Origin: Chloroflexota bacterium
Lineage (GTDB): Bacteria; Chloroflexota; UBA11872
Assembly (NCBI GenBank): GCA_026706485.1
Contig: JAPOYR010000007.1
Coordinates: forward strand, 1 to 64,000
Length of the DNA stretch: 64,000 nucleotides
Direction: 5' to 3'
The translations under genes were made by a program, and so were the position numbers. This document shows, in pieces, positions 1 through 8,489 of this stretch; position 1 is the first letter of the stretch; each line of letters starts with the position of its first letter. The notes under the pieces were generated by a model. It ran no database searches. It was not told the origin of the DNA and was given only the letters and a program-made list of their open reading frames with translations.

Positions 1-2911
1 TGGCCCGCTCGACGAAGAGGGAGTAGAGGTTGATGTCGCCGCCGCCGAGCAGGGGGTATTGACCGGAGGCGCGGATCAGCTTGCCCAGGGTGTCGGCGCG
101 GTGCTTGGCGGCGTCGTAGGCAGCGACGAGGGTGGCGGGCGGATGACCCCCTCCCCAGCCCTCCCCCTTCCAGGTGGAGGGAGCCGGAATCGAGGTGGAG
201 GGGGCCGAACTGGCCTGGTCGCGGAGGTGCTGGATGGCGGCTTTGCGGGCGGCGGCGGTGGGGGCGCGGGCGATGGCGGGGTCGCGGGTGGCGAACCACT
301 CGACTTCTTGCAGCTTGATGCGATCCCAGGGGGGATTGCCGATCACGGCGTCGAATCCGCCTTCGGGGCGAAGGCTCTGCCAGTTGCTCCAGACGCCGGG
401 GAAGGCGGCCTCCCAGTGCAGAAAGTCCTCGCGGTCGGCGATGGCCCGAGACTGCGTCCAGCGGTCCGTGAACTCGCGCCAGATTTCGTCCTGGGTGATG
501 GACCCGTCCGCGGCGTCCGGACCGCGGGCCAGCAGGTCGAAGGCGATGCTCGACTCGCGCCCCAGGGTCTCGACCACCGCGCCCTCGAGGGAGGCCTGGG
601 CGCACCGCCTCAGACCTGCCGTCTGCCAGCGCAGGCCGGCGAGGAAGTCCAGCACGCCGCGCAGTTTCGCCGTGGCTTGCTCGACGCCCTCGAACAACCC
701 GGCCGATTGCTTCACCTCGGCCACGTCGGCGTCGGAGAGCCGCTCGATGCGCTGCATGCCGGCCGTGGCGGCCTCGGCCCCGGCGATGGCGCTGCTGGCG
801 CTGAGTCCGCCCAGCTGGTCGAAGTCCTGGCGCGCGTCCAGCACCCGCAGGCCCAGCAGCGAGTCGCCGCAGCGCAGATGGTGGTCCAGGAACGATAGCG
901 GCGCGCCGACGGTGAAGCTGTGCAGCCAGAGCGACACCTTGGCTAGCTCGACGGTCAGCGGGTTCTTGTCCACGCCGTAGATGCAGCGCTTGAGCACCAT
1001 GCGGCGGATGATGGTCTGGTCGCTCAGCTGCGCCTCGTCCATGACCCAGTTGGCGTCCCGCGCGCGCTGCAGGAGGTCGTCCCGAATCCGCGCTACGCGC
1101 TCCAGCAACGGCGACTCGTAGGCGTCGTCGCCGTCCAGCCATTCCGGCACCGCCGGGGCGTACTCGATGAGGTCCGCGACGTAGTCGGCCAGAAAGTCGA
1201 CGGCGGTGACGAGGAAGTGTCCGCTGCCCATGGCCGGGTCGAGCACCTTTAGCTCCAGCACCGCCTGGGCCGGGTCCAGCCGCTGAAGCTCGGCCAGCCG
1301 CTGGCACTTGGGACGGCGGTCGCTCGCGAGCTCGCGCGCCCTGTGCTCGAACGCCGAGAGCCGCTCTTCCGCCAGCGGCTTGAGCGTCTGGTCCAGGATC
1401 AGGTCGACCAACTCCTGCGGCGTGTAGAAGCTGCCGCTGTCCTTGCGCGCGTAGGGATTGAGGCGGGTCTCGATTTCGCCCCGGCTGTTGCGCACCGGCT
1501 CCCGCTCCAGAAGGCGCTCATAGATCGAGCCGAGCTGCTGCACCGACATGTCGCGGTAGTTGACGAACTGCCGGCGTCCGTCGATCTCGGCGTGACTCAG
1601 GTCGTGGACGATGGGGGCGAAGGCCGCGTCGGACAGCCGCACGGCGTCCAGCAACGGCGCGGCGTCGGCGGCGAACAGGCCGCCGTTGTAGGGCGGGAGT
1701 CCGATGGAGTCGTCGCCGGTGTCGATCAGCCCGGCCAGCGTCATTACGCGGTCGTAGTAGTTGCCGGCGCGGGACGAGAAGGTATCGCCGTCATCCATGC
1801 GGCGGGCGATGTCGTCGCGGACGCGCTTGCGCAGCCCGTAGTCGTCGTAGCGCGAGTCGTTGACCGGCAACAGGCCGCGGTCCTCGGCGTAGAGCACGAA
1901 GAGCAGCCGATAGAGCAGCACCAGCGCCGCCTGCCGCGCGTCGGGCAGGCTCGCGCCGCCAGCGTCCAACAACGCCGCGATGAGGTTGGGAAAGGCGCGC
2001 TCGAACACCACGCCCGACAGGTCCTGCGCCACCTGCTGCTCGTAGCGCCGTCCTTCGGCCAGCGCGGTTTCGAGGAAGGTGGTGGTGGCGCCGGGTCGGA
2101 GCACGAAGGACCGGCGCCGGAACAGCAGGAAGAAGGTGCGGAGGCTGTCGGCGGCGGAGGGGACCCCCTCACCCCAACCCTCTCCCCCAGGAGAGGGAGC
2201 CGGAGGACCCCCTCCCCAGCCCTCCCCCTTCCAGGTGGAGGGGGCCGAAGTCGCGTCCGTTCGCCCTGAGCTTGTCGAAGGGTGTGGTTCGACAGGCTCA
2301 CCACGAACGGGGGAGGGCGGACCGCTGCCGGCGATGAGCGCGGCGAGGTCGGCTTCGAAGTAGCCGGTGGCGCGGGGACGCGCCCGCTGGTCGTAGAGCC
2401 GCCAGACGCCGCCGTCGGTGAGGATGCCCCAGCGCAGTCGACCGTCCGTGATGTCGTTGGCGGTGCGCAGATAGCGGAGTATCTGCCCGTGGGGCGTGCC
2501 GGTGCGCGCACGGCCGCTTACCTCGCGCGCGTCGAGCTGTCGTCCGAAGCGCTTGCTCTCGGCCACGACCGCGGCATCGAGGAAGCGTTCGTCGGGGATT
2601 ACGCGAGCCGCGGCGCGCGCCTTTGCGTCCGCATCAGCGAACAGCAAGTGATCGGGAATGTCTTCGTTTCGCGTCGTGCCCTGCTGCGGTAGGTAATCGG
2701 CCCAGCCCAGGAGCTCCAGGAGAGGTCGGATCAGCTCCTGTTCGGTCTCGGATTCGTTGGGTTGGTCGAAGCGACTGAAATCGGCGAACAGGCGGCGGGC
2801 GCCGTCCCGAAATCTGTGGAAGGCATCCGGATGGGCGAATGTGGCGTCCCAGTCCCCGGTGGCCTTGATGCCGTCGGTGAGGAAGTACTGGGTAAAGAGT
2901 TGGCCTTGCAC
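1..2911 (-). CDS. Eco57I-type (type IIG-like) restriction-methylation protein, C-terminus beyond window
   Basis: This looks like a fused DNA endonuclease and N6-adenine methyltransferase. The GTG start at 2911 has an in-frame TGA three codons before it. The N-terminus has a PD...ExK nuclease pattern (IPDHLLF near residue 86, VVAESKRFG near 118). The SAM-binding motif DPAMGSGHF is near residue 558, YGVDKNP follows, and the catalytic GNPPWDRIK is near residue 858. The frame is open for at least 970 codons to the window edge, so the target-recognition part is not seen. Two segments, about residues 196-250 and 904-924, are encoded by palindromic genomic repeats yet stay in frame. The HEPN/MNT pair lies upstream on the same strand. 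A BREX PglX or DISARM methylase role cannot be excluded, because no partner genes are visible. Confidence 0.85.
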   Translation of the reverse strand, partial: MQGQLFTQYFLTDGIKATGDWDATFAHPDAFHRFRDGARRLFADFSRFDQPNESETEQELIRPLLELLGWADYLPQQGTTRNEDIPDHLLFADADAKARAAARVIPDERFLDAAVVAESKRFGRQLDAREVSGRARTGTPHGQILRYLRTANDITDGRLRWGILTDGGVWRLYDQRARPRATGYFEADLAALIAGSGPPSPVRGEPVEPHPSTSSGRTDATSAPSTWKGEGWGGGPPAPSPGGEGWGEGVPSAADSLRTFFLLFRRRSFVLRPGATTTFLETALAEGRRYEQQVAQDLSGVVFERAFPNLIAALLDAGGASLPDARQAALVLLYRLLFVLYAEDRGLLPVNDSRYDDYGLRKRVRDDIARRMDDGDTFSSRAGNYYDRVMTLAGLIDTGDDSIGLPPYNGGLFAADAAPLLDAVRLSDAAFAPIVHDLSHAEIDGRRQFVNYRDMSVQQLGSIYERLLEREPVRNSRGEIETRLNPYARKDSGSFYTPQELVDLILDQTLKPLAEERLSAFEHRARELASDRRPKCQRLAELQRLDPAQAVLELKVLDPAMGSGHFLVTAVDFLADYVADLIEYAPAVPEWLDGDDAYESPLLERVARIRDDLLQRARDANWVMDEAQLSDQTIIRRMVLKRCIYGVDKNPLTVELAKVSLWLHSFTVGAPLSFLDHHLRCGDSLLGLRVLDARQDFDQLGGLSASSAIAGAEAATAGMQRIERLSDADVAEVKQSAGLFEGVEQATAKLRGVLDFLAGLRWQTAGLRRCAQASLEGAVVETLGRESSIAFDLLARGPDAADGSITQDEIWREFTDRWTQSRAIADREDFLHWEAAFPGVWSNWQSLRPEGGFDAVIGNPPWDRIKLQEVEWFATRDPAIARAPTAAARKAAIQHLRDQASSAPSTSIPAPSTWKGEGWGGGHPPATLVAAYDAAKHRADTLGKLIRASGQYPLLGGGDINLYSLFVERA
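146..207. repeat. Palindromic repeat, family A, inside the restriction gene
   Basis: This is a C-rich/G-rich imperfect inverted repeat (CCCTCCCCCTTCCAGGTGGA core) of the same family found between genes elsewhere. On the minus strand it is translated in frame as a Ser/Pro/Gly/Trp-rich segment (APSTWKGEGWGGG), just before AAYDAAKHRA. Confidence 0.85.
2160..2310. repeat. Compound palindromic repeats, families A and B, inside the restriction gene
   Basis: Two family A units (2160-2253, CCCTCTCCC...GGGAGAGGG type) are followed by one complete family B unit (2257-2310, CCGTTCGCCCTGAGC ... GCTCACCACGAACGG). All three are read through without a stop on the minus strand, giving about 50 low-complexity residues between the nuclease-like N-terminus and the next domain. 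Confidence 0.85.
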
Positions 2912-2962
2912 GTCAGTTGGTCAGTGTGGCACGGGGTGGGCGGTGGAGGGGCGGGCTCGGTA

Positions 2963-3000
2963 CCCCCGTTCATGGTTCGACAGGCTCACCACGAACGGGG
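2963..3000. repeat. Family B half-element
   Basis: Arms CCCCGTTC and GAACGGGG enclose the conserved GGTTCGACAGGCTCACCA core. It lies between the HEPN gene and the restriction gene and could form a hairpin in a shared transcript. Confidence 0.75.
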
Positions 3001-3066
3001 GTGGGCTCGTAGCAAACGAGCGCATGCGCGAGTGGGTCGAGACGCGCGGTGTAGGCGTGGCGAGGG

Positions 3067-3450
3067 CTACGCCTGTGCTACAGCGGCAGCAATCTGCTTG
3101 GCGAGTTCAATTGCGTGTTTCGCGTCGTTGACGTTCGGCTCGTGAGCGCCCTCGGTTGGATAGCGCGTGATCGCCGAATATTCGTTCAAGATTTCGGCCG
3201 CCGGCCTGAGGTCCGCAAAGGCCGGATTCAGGCCAGTGCACAGCCGGATGAGGTAGGGCAGGTCGTGGACAAGGCGAAACGGGACGTCGTGAGCGACCAG
3301 ATAGCCCTTGAGGTACTTCTCCGCGCATTGCTGGGCGTGGAAGCAGGCCGCGGCCCGCAGCGGCCGGTCGGGCCCGAGTGCACGGCGAGCAATCTCCAAG
3401 TCCTCGTCGGCTTTGGCGAACCAGGCCTGTTCAGGCGGCGTGGCGGTCAT
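3067..3450 (-). CDS. HEPN-domain protein (putative toxin of a HEPN/MNT pair)
   Basis: 127 residues, predicted all-helical. It contains the HEPN core AACFHAQQCAEKYLKGYLV and a later EYSAITRYPTEG segment typical of the PF05168-type HEPN family. In HEPN/MNT pairs the HEPN partner is usually an RNA-cleaving toxin that the MNT partner neutralises, often by nucleotidylation. Its first 20 nt overlap the end of the MNT gene, so the two are surely co-transcribed and probably translationally coupled. A classic RX4HXY motif is not obvious, so RNase activity is not assured. The restriction gene follows 155 nt downstream. Confidence 0.85.
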   Translation of the reverse strand: MTATPPEQAWFAKADEDLEIARRALGPDRPLRAAACFHAQQCAEKYLKGYLVAHDVPFRLVHDLPYLIRLCTGLNPAFADLRPAAEILNEYSAITRYPTEGAHEPNVNDAKHAIELAKQIAAAVAQA

Positions 3451-3775
3451 AGAGGACTTCGGAGTCTTCCAGCATGCGGCTGATCATGGAGTTGGGGTCC
3501 CGGCGGTATTTGGCGATCACGTCGGCCGAGCGGATCAGGACATCGACCGGCAGAACGAAGTGGTCGGCGATGGCGAGGCGGATGGGGTTGCCGCGGCGGG
3601 GTGGTTCGACGCCAGGGCGCAGGACGACCAGCAGGTCCAGGTCGCTGTTCTCGTCGACTTCGCCACGGGCGCAACTGCCGAACATGATGATTTGCTCCGG
3701 CTCGAAGCGCTCCACGATCAGCCGCGTGATGGCCTCGATGGTTTCGCGGTTCAGAGGGTCTTCAACGATGCGCAT
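3431..3775 (-). CDS. MNT-type nucleotidyltransferase (putative antitoxin)
   Basis: 114 residues with the minimal nucleotidyltransferase signature GSCARGEVDENSDLDLLVVL, that is G-S followed by the paired DLD metal-binding aspartates. The family transfers nucleotides onto the partner HEPN protein or otherwise holds it inactive. The gene comes first in the pair and overlaps the HEPN start by 20 nt, which is the usual order for many MNT-HEPN modules. The ATG at 3775 gives the full N-terminal helix. Confidence 0.88.
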   Translation of the reverse strand: MRIVEDPLNRETIEAITRLIVERFEPEQIIMFGSCARGEVDENSDLDLLVVLRPGVEPPRRGNPIRLAIADHFVLPVDVLIRSADVIAKYRRDPNSMISRMLEDSEVLYDRHAA

Positions 3776-4296
3776 GGGTGGCTAAGTGGCCCTTCGGGTG
3801 TCGATGATCCCGTTTGCCAGGGCGTTCATGTAGGCAAGGATAGGGTGTTTGGGCCCTACCGGGCGTCGAACCGGGCCGCGTTGTCGCGGCGACAAGGTCG
3901 GCGGTCGCCGTTTCGGGCCCGATCCGGAAGCCGGGGGCCGTTCATGGTTCGACGGGCTCACCACGAACGATGGCGGGCTCATGGCGAACGCGGCCGGGGT
4001 CGGGCATCTGAGACTCCTCGCTGCGCTCGGAGTGACAGGGTGGGCGCTCGGGGTGACAGGTGTGGGCGCCCTCACCTCCGTATCGGGTACGGGGCAGACT
4101 CTGACCCCCTCCCCTTTCCAGGTGGAGGGGGCCGGAGTCGAGGGAGAGGGCTGGCCCGCGGAGGGGCGACGCATGCGTCGCCCCTCCACCGGACGGCTCC
4201 GGGCGCGCCTGGCGTGGTGGGGGGCGGGGCGAATCGGTAGCATGGGCGTTCGGGGCCCGTGTCTGCGGCCTGATTTCTTTCTCGGTGAGCTAACTC
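3776..4296. repeat. Intergenic repeat cluster upstream of hisC
   Basis: No gene is supported here. The stretch holds a family B half-element (3938-3970), family D fragments with GGAGTGACAGG (4010-4060), a short CCGTATCGGGTACGGGGCAG motif (about 4077-4096) that has a counterpart near 16400, a family A unit (4101-4152), and a perfect 28-bp palindrome (4160-4187, GGGGCGACGC centre ATGC GTCGCCCC). TAGCAT at 4238-4243 could be a -10 element for hisC, but this is weak. Confidence 0.75.
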
Positions 4297-5382
4297 GTGC
4301 GGCTGCGACGCGATATGGCGGCGATTCACGGATACGTGCCGGGCTTGCAGCCTGGCGACGGCGGCTGGATCAAGCTCAATACGAATGAGAGTCCCGAGGC
4401 CTCGCCGGCGGCGGTGGCCGCCCTGCGCGAGGCGGCCGGCGCGTCGATCCGGCTTTACCCCGATCCGATCAGCCGCGAGCTGCGGGATGCCGCCGCGCGC
4501 CGCCATGGCGTGCAGCCCGAGCAGGTGGTCTTCGGGAACGGCTCGGACGATCTGCTCAACCTGCTGATCCGCGTGGCGTGCGATCCGGGCGACCGGGTCG
4601 TCGCGGCGACGCCGAGCTATTCGCTCTATCCGGTGCTGGCCGCGATTGGCGGCTGCGACATTCGCGAGGTGCCGCTGGGCGACGACTTCGCGTTGCCGGT
4701 GCGCCAGCTGGCCGCCGCGCGCGGCAAGATCACCTTCGTCGCCAGTCCCAACAACCCCGCCGGCACCCACTACGAGGCGGACGACCTGCGCTGGCTGGCG
4801 TCCCGCGTCAATCTGCTCGTGATCGACGAGGCGTACGTCGAGTTCGCCGACCGGGACAACGTGGACCTGCTGCGCGAGTGCGACAACGTCTGCGTCACGC
4901 GCTCGTTCTCCAAGAGCTTCGGCCTGGCGGGATTGCGGCTTGGCTACGCGGTGGCGAGCCCGGAGCTTGCCGACGCGCTGCTGCGGGTGAAGGACTCCTA
5001 CAACGTCAGCCGCCTGGCGCAGGCCGCCGGGCTGGCGGCCCTGGGCGACCTCGATTGGGCGGAGCGTCACTGGTCCGCGATCCGTTGCCGCCGCGACGCG
5101 CTGGCGGCGACGTTACAGGAGCGATTCGGGCTCAAGTGCCACCCGTCCCAGGCAAACTTCGTATTTGTCGAGCTTGACGGGTACGATGCCGCGGATGTTC
5201 AGCGCCAGCTCGAAGATCGCCGCATTGTGGTCCGGCGTTTTGCCGGCGATCCGCGCATCGCGAATGCGCTTCGGATCTCCATCGGCTCGGCGGAAGACAT
5301 GCAGTTGTTCATGGCCGCGTTCGGCGACGTGCTCGGGCACGAGGCCGGCGCGGCGCAATCTTGTGACACCGATCCAGGGTGA
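4297..5382 (+). CDS. hisC: Histidinol-phosphate aminotransferase
   Basis: 361-residue PLP-dependent class I/II aminotransferase for histidine biosynthesis (imidazole acetol-phosphate to histidinol phosphate). It has the HisC N-terminal pattern IKLNTNESPEASP, the phosphate-binding GNGSDDLL, SPNNPAG, the cofactor aspartate in LLVIDEAYVEF, and the PLP lysine in TRSFSKSFGLAGLRLGYA. The GTG start is followed by an alternative ATG seven codons in. No other his gene is nearby. hppA begins 40 nt downstream, so the two may share a transcript. A related aromatic aminotransferase role is possible but less likely given the HisC-like termini. Confidence 0.92.
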   Translation: MRLRRDMAAIHGYVPGLQPGDGGWIKLNTNESPEASPAAVAALREAAGASIRLYPDPISRELRDAAARRHGVQPEQVVFGNGSDDLLNLLIRVACDPGDRVVAATPSYSLYPVLAAIGGCDIREVPLGDDFALPVRQLAAARGKITFVASPNNPAGTHYEADDLRWLASRVNLLVIDEAYVEFADRDNVDLLRECDNVCVTRSFSKSFGLAGLRLGYAVASPELADALLRVKDSYNVSRLAQAAGLAALGDLDWAERHWSAIRCRRDALAATLQERFGLKCHPSQANFVFVELDGYDAADVQRQLEDRRIVVRRFAGDPRIANALRISIGSAEDMQLFMAAFGDVLGHEAGAAQSCDTDPG

Positions 5383-5422
5383 CATGGCCCACCGCCGGTG
5401 GGCGTCGAGGGGGGTTTAGGTC

Positions 5423-7630
5423 TTGGAAGGTCTAGTGTGGGTCGTCCCGGCGGCCATCGTGGTTTCCGTCGCCGTGGTCGGATACCTCGTCCGTGATGTT
5501 TTGACGCGGCCGATCGACCGGAGCGGTCGCAGCGCCGAATTGATTCCGGCGGTCCAGGGGTTGGACGACGCGGAGCGGAGCCGTCTGTTCGCGTCCATGC
5601 AGCTCAACGGCGACCGCATCTATGAAGGCGCGACGGCCTTCCTGCGGCGGCAGTACCGCACCATCGCGTTCCTCGCGCTCTTCGCGGCTGCCGGGTTGTC
5701 GGTGCTGCTGTTCTTCTTTGGCGCCAACGAGGCGAAGGGCATCGAGGCGGGCGACATTGCCTGGCGCACCGGGGTTTCGTTCCTAGTGGGCGCCGCCGCC
5801 TCCGCGCTCTCCGGCATCATCGGCATGATCGTGGCGGTCAAGTCCAACGTGCGGACCGCCAGTGCGGCCACCAAGTCGCTGGGCGACGCCCTGACGGTGG
5901 CCCTTCGGGGCGGCGCCGTTTCCGGAATTCTCATCGTCGGCCTGAGCCTGCTGGGCGTGTTCGTGCTCTTCGCCCTGTTCGATGGCTTCGGCAATCCCAC
6001 ACGGGCCCCTGAGCTGATCGTCGGCTTCGGGTTCGGCGCCAGCTTCGTGGCGCTGTTCGCGCAGCTGGGCGGCGGCATCTACACCAAGGCCGCCGACGTG
6101 GGCGCGGATCTGGTGGGCAAGGTCGAGGCCGGTCTGCCCGAGGACGACCCGCGAAACCCCGCAGTGGTGGCCGACCTGGTCGGGGACAACGTGGGCGACT
6201 GCGCCGGACGTGGCGCGGACCTGTTCGAATCGACCGCCGCCGAGAGCATCGGCGCGATGATCCTGGGTGTGGCCGTGTTCAAGGCCATCGAGGCCGCGGC
6301 TCCGGGCACAGCGGGCGTCGAGTGGATCCTGTTTCCGCTGGTGGTGCGCTCATTCGGCACCATCGCTTCGGTCATCGGTCTGCTCGTGATCCGGCCCGAG
6401 CAAGTGCGCGACGCGCAGAAAGCGCTCGACATCGGCTATTGGACCACCGCGCTGTTTTCGGTTGTTGGAATGGCGATTGCGGTGTTCGTGATGCTGGAAT
6501 CCGCCTGGTTCTTCCTGTCGGGAGTCATCGGCATTCTGACGAGCGTGGCATTCGTCTACATCACGCAGTACTACACCGCGGGCACGTGGCGCCCGGTCCG
6601 TGAGATTGCCGAGGCGTCTCGCACCGGTCCCGCCACCAACATCATTTCGGGAATGGCGCTCGGCTTGGAGAACACGGCCGCGCCGATCATCGTCATCTCG
6701 ATTGCCCTTTGGACCTCGTTCCACACGGGCGTCGAGGGCTTCGCAGCGCTTGGAATCCCGATCGGCACCTTCGAGGCCGGCGTTTTCGGTACCGCTGTCG
6801 CCACCATGGGCATGCTCATGAGCGCGGCCTACATTCTGGCCATGGACACCTTTGGTCCGATCTCGGACAACGCGGGCGGCATTACCGAGATGGCCGAGGC
6901 ACCCGAGGACGTGCGGGACATCACCGACGGCCTGGACGCGGTCGGCAACACGACCAAGGCGCTGACCAAGGGCTACGCCATCGCCTCGGCGGCGCTGGCC
7001 GCGTTCCTACTGTTCAGCGCCTACCTGGAAACGGCCGACCTCCACAGCGTCGACCTGGCCAAAGTCGAAGTCTTCATCGGCGCCATGCTGGGCGCCATGC
7101 TGGTGTTCCTGTTCAGCTCGTTGGCCATCCGCGCCGTCGGTCGCGCCGCGAGCACGATGATCCAGGAAGTCCGGCGGCAGTGGCGCGAGAACCCGGGCAT
7201 CCTCGAGGGGACCGTCGAGCCCAGCTACAGCCAGGCGGTTGACATCAGCACGCGCTCGGCGCTGCGGGAGATGATTCTGCCGGGCCTGCTGGCCGTCCTG
7301 ATGCCGGTCGTCGTGGGCCTGGTGCTGCGCGCCGAGGCCGAAGCCGCGTTTCTGATGGTGGGAACCATCGCGGGCGTGCTGCTGGCCACGGTGATGAACA
7401 ACGGCGGCGGCGCCTGGGACAACGCGAAGAAGTTCATCGAGGCCGGAAATCTCAAGGACGAGGACGGCAACCCGATTGGCAAGGGAACCGAGGAGCACGC
7501 CGCGTCCGTGGTCGGCGACACCGTTGGCGACCCGTTCAAGGACACGGCGGGTCCATCGCTGCACGTGCTGGTGAAGCTGCTCAGCACGATCACCCTGGTT
7601 CTGGCGCCGGTCTTTGTCGTGACCGCCTAA
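5423..7630 (+). CDS. hppA: Membrane-bound proton-pumping pyrophosphatase, K+-independent type
   Basis: 735-residue polytopic membrane protein that couples pyrophosphate hydrolysis to ion pumping. The active-site loop DVGADLVGKVEAGLPEDD, the motif DNVGDCAGRGADLFES and the second acidic motif GDTVGDPFKDTAGPS are intact. The segment AVGNTTKALTKG has lysine where K+-dependent enzymes have alanine, which marks the K+-independent class, known so far as H+ pumps. The start is taken as TTG at 5423 behind GAGGGGGG, because an in-frame TAG lies two codons upstream; a later GTG is possible. It sits between hisC and uppP, only 9 nt before uppP. Confidence 0.95.
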   Translation: MEGLVWVVPAAIVVSVAVVGYLVRDVLTRPIDRSGRSAELIPAVQGLDDAERSRLFASMQLNGDRIYEGATAFLRRQYRTIAFLALFAAAGLSVLLFFFGANEAKGIEAGDIAWRTGVSFLVGAAASALSGIIGMIVAVKSNVRTASAATKSLGDALTVALRGGAVSGILIVGLSLLGVFVLFALFDGFGNPTRAPELIVGFGFGASFVALFAQLGGGIYTKAADVGADLVGKVEAGLPEDDPRNPAVVADLVGDNVGDCAGRGADLFESTAAESIGAMILGVAVFKAIEAAAPGTAGVEWILFPLVVRSFGTIASVIGLLVIRPEQVRDAQKALDIGYWTTALFSVVGMAIAVFVMLESAWFFLSGVIGILTSVAFVYITQYYTAGTWRPVREIAEASRTGPATNIISGMALGLENTAAPIIVISIALWTSFHTGVEGFAALGIPIGTFEAGVFGTAVATMGMLMSAAYILAMDTFGPISDNAGGITEMAEAPEDVRDITDGLDAVGNTTKALTKGYAIASAALAAFLLFSAYLETADLHSVDLAKVEVFIGAMLGAMLVFLFSSLAIRAVGRAASTMIQEVRRQWRENPGILEGTVEPSYSQAVDISTRSALREMILPGLLAVLMPVVVGLVLRAEAEAAFLMVGTIAGVLLATVMNNGGGAWDNAKKFIEAGNLKDEDGNPIGKGTEEHAASVVGDTVGDPFKDTAGPSLHVLVKLLSTITLVLAPVFVVTA

Positions 7631-7639
7631 ACCGGGGCG

Positions 7640-8446
7640 GTGCTGTTCGAGGCGGCTCTGTTGGGCGCCGTGCAGGCGCTCACGGAGTTTCTGCCCGTGA
7701 GCAGTTCGGCGCACCTGTTGCTGGTGCCCGAGTTCGCCGGGTGGACCGACCCGTTTCTGTCGGGCCTGATGCTCAGCGTGGCTTTGCATCTGGGCACCGC
7801 GCTGGCGCTGGCCGTGGCGCTGTGGCGCGACTGGTGGCGGCTGACGCTCGGTGTCGTCGGTCGCGGCGACGACCCGGCCGTGTCGCGCCGTGTGGCGGCG
7901 GGCATCGCGGGGTCGACGGTGCTCGTCGGCGCGGTGGCCTATCCGCTGCACGGCGCGCTGACGGAGACACGAACGCTGCTGTTCGCGTCGATCATGCTCA
8001 TCGCGTTCGGCGTGCTGCTGGCGGCCATCGATCGCTGGGCGCCCACTCGCACCACCTTCGAGAGCACCCGCCTGCCCATATGGCTGCTCGTCGGTCTGAG
8101 CCAGGTCGTGGCGCTGATTCCCGGCGTCTCGCGTTCCGGGATCACCATGACCGTAGCGCGTGCCCTGGGTGTGAGGCGGCGCGCCGGCGCGCGCTTCTCG
8201 CTGCTGCTGCTGACGCCCATCGTGCTCGCTATCGGAATCGCGGAACTCTCCGCCGCCGCCGGTACGGAGGCCTTCGAGTCGGTTGCGGGCGCGCTGGCGA
8301 TCGGTGCGCTCGCGGCGGGATTAGTCGGGGTGGCCGTCATCCGGGTCTTGCTCTGGTTCGTGGCCACCCACAGCCTGCTTGTCTTCGGCGCATATCGGGT
8401 TGCACTTGGCGTGGCCGCGCTGGTGGTTCTTGCCGTGCAGCCGTGA
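7640..8446 (+). CDS. uppP: Undecaprenyl-diphosphatase (BacA/UppP family)
   Basis: 268-residue integral membrane enzyme that dephosphorylates undecaprenyl diphosphate to recycle the lipid carrier for cell-wall glycans. The two family motifs are present: TEFLPVSSSAHL near residue 15 and PGVSRSGITM near residue 160. The first usually reads EGxTEFLPVSSTGH; here the residue before TEF is Ala instead of Gly and S-A-H replaces T-G-H. GTG start 9 nt after hppA, so probably co-transcribed with it. Confidence 0.93.
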   Translation: MLFEAALLGAVQALTEFLPVSSSAHLLLVPEFAGWTDPFLSGLMLSVALHLGTALALAVALWRDWWRLTLGVVGRGDDPAVSRRVAAGIAGSTVLVGAVAYPLHGALTETRTLLFASIMLIAFGVLLAAIDRWAPTRTTFESTRLPIWLLVGLSQVVALIPGVSRSGITMTVARALGVRRRAGARFSLLLLTPIVLAIGIAELSAAAGTEAFESVAGALAIGALAAGLVGVAVIRVLLWFVATHSLLVFGAYRVALGVAALVVLAVQP

Positions 8447-8455
8447 ATGCGCCCG

Positions 8456-8461
8456 TATAAT
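8456..8461 (+). promoter_or_regulatory. Candidate -10 element of argC
   Basis: A perfect TATAAT lies 28 nt before the argC ATG, in otherwise very GC-rich DNA. No convincing TTGACA-like -35 is seen at the usual distance. The short leader carries TGAGG as the ribosome-binding site. Confidence 0.6.
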
Positions 8462-8489
8462 CGCGTTTAGCCACCTGAGGCACCGCGTG

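Noticed and set aside
2160-2310. CRISPR array
   Set aside because: Repeats differ in length and family, are nested palindromes without regular unique spacers, and no cas gene is present.
59-2692. Several plus-strand open frames across the left end
   Set aside because: They are shadows of the minus-strand Eco57I-type gene, which has clear nuclease, SAM and NPPW motifs in one continuous frame.
8379-8489. 37-codon N-terminal extension of ArgC
   Set aside because: It covers the TATAAT promoter and uppP end; the ATG at 8490 has a TGAGG site and the canonical ArgC start.
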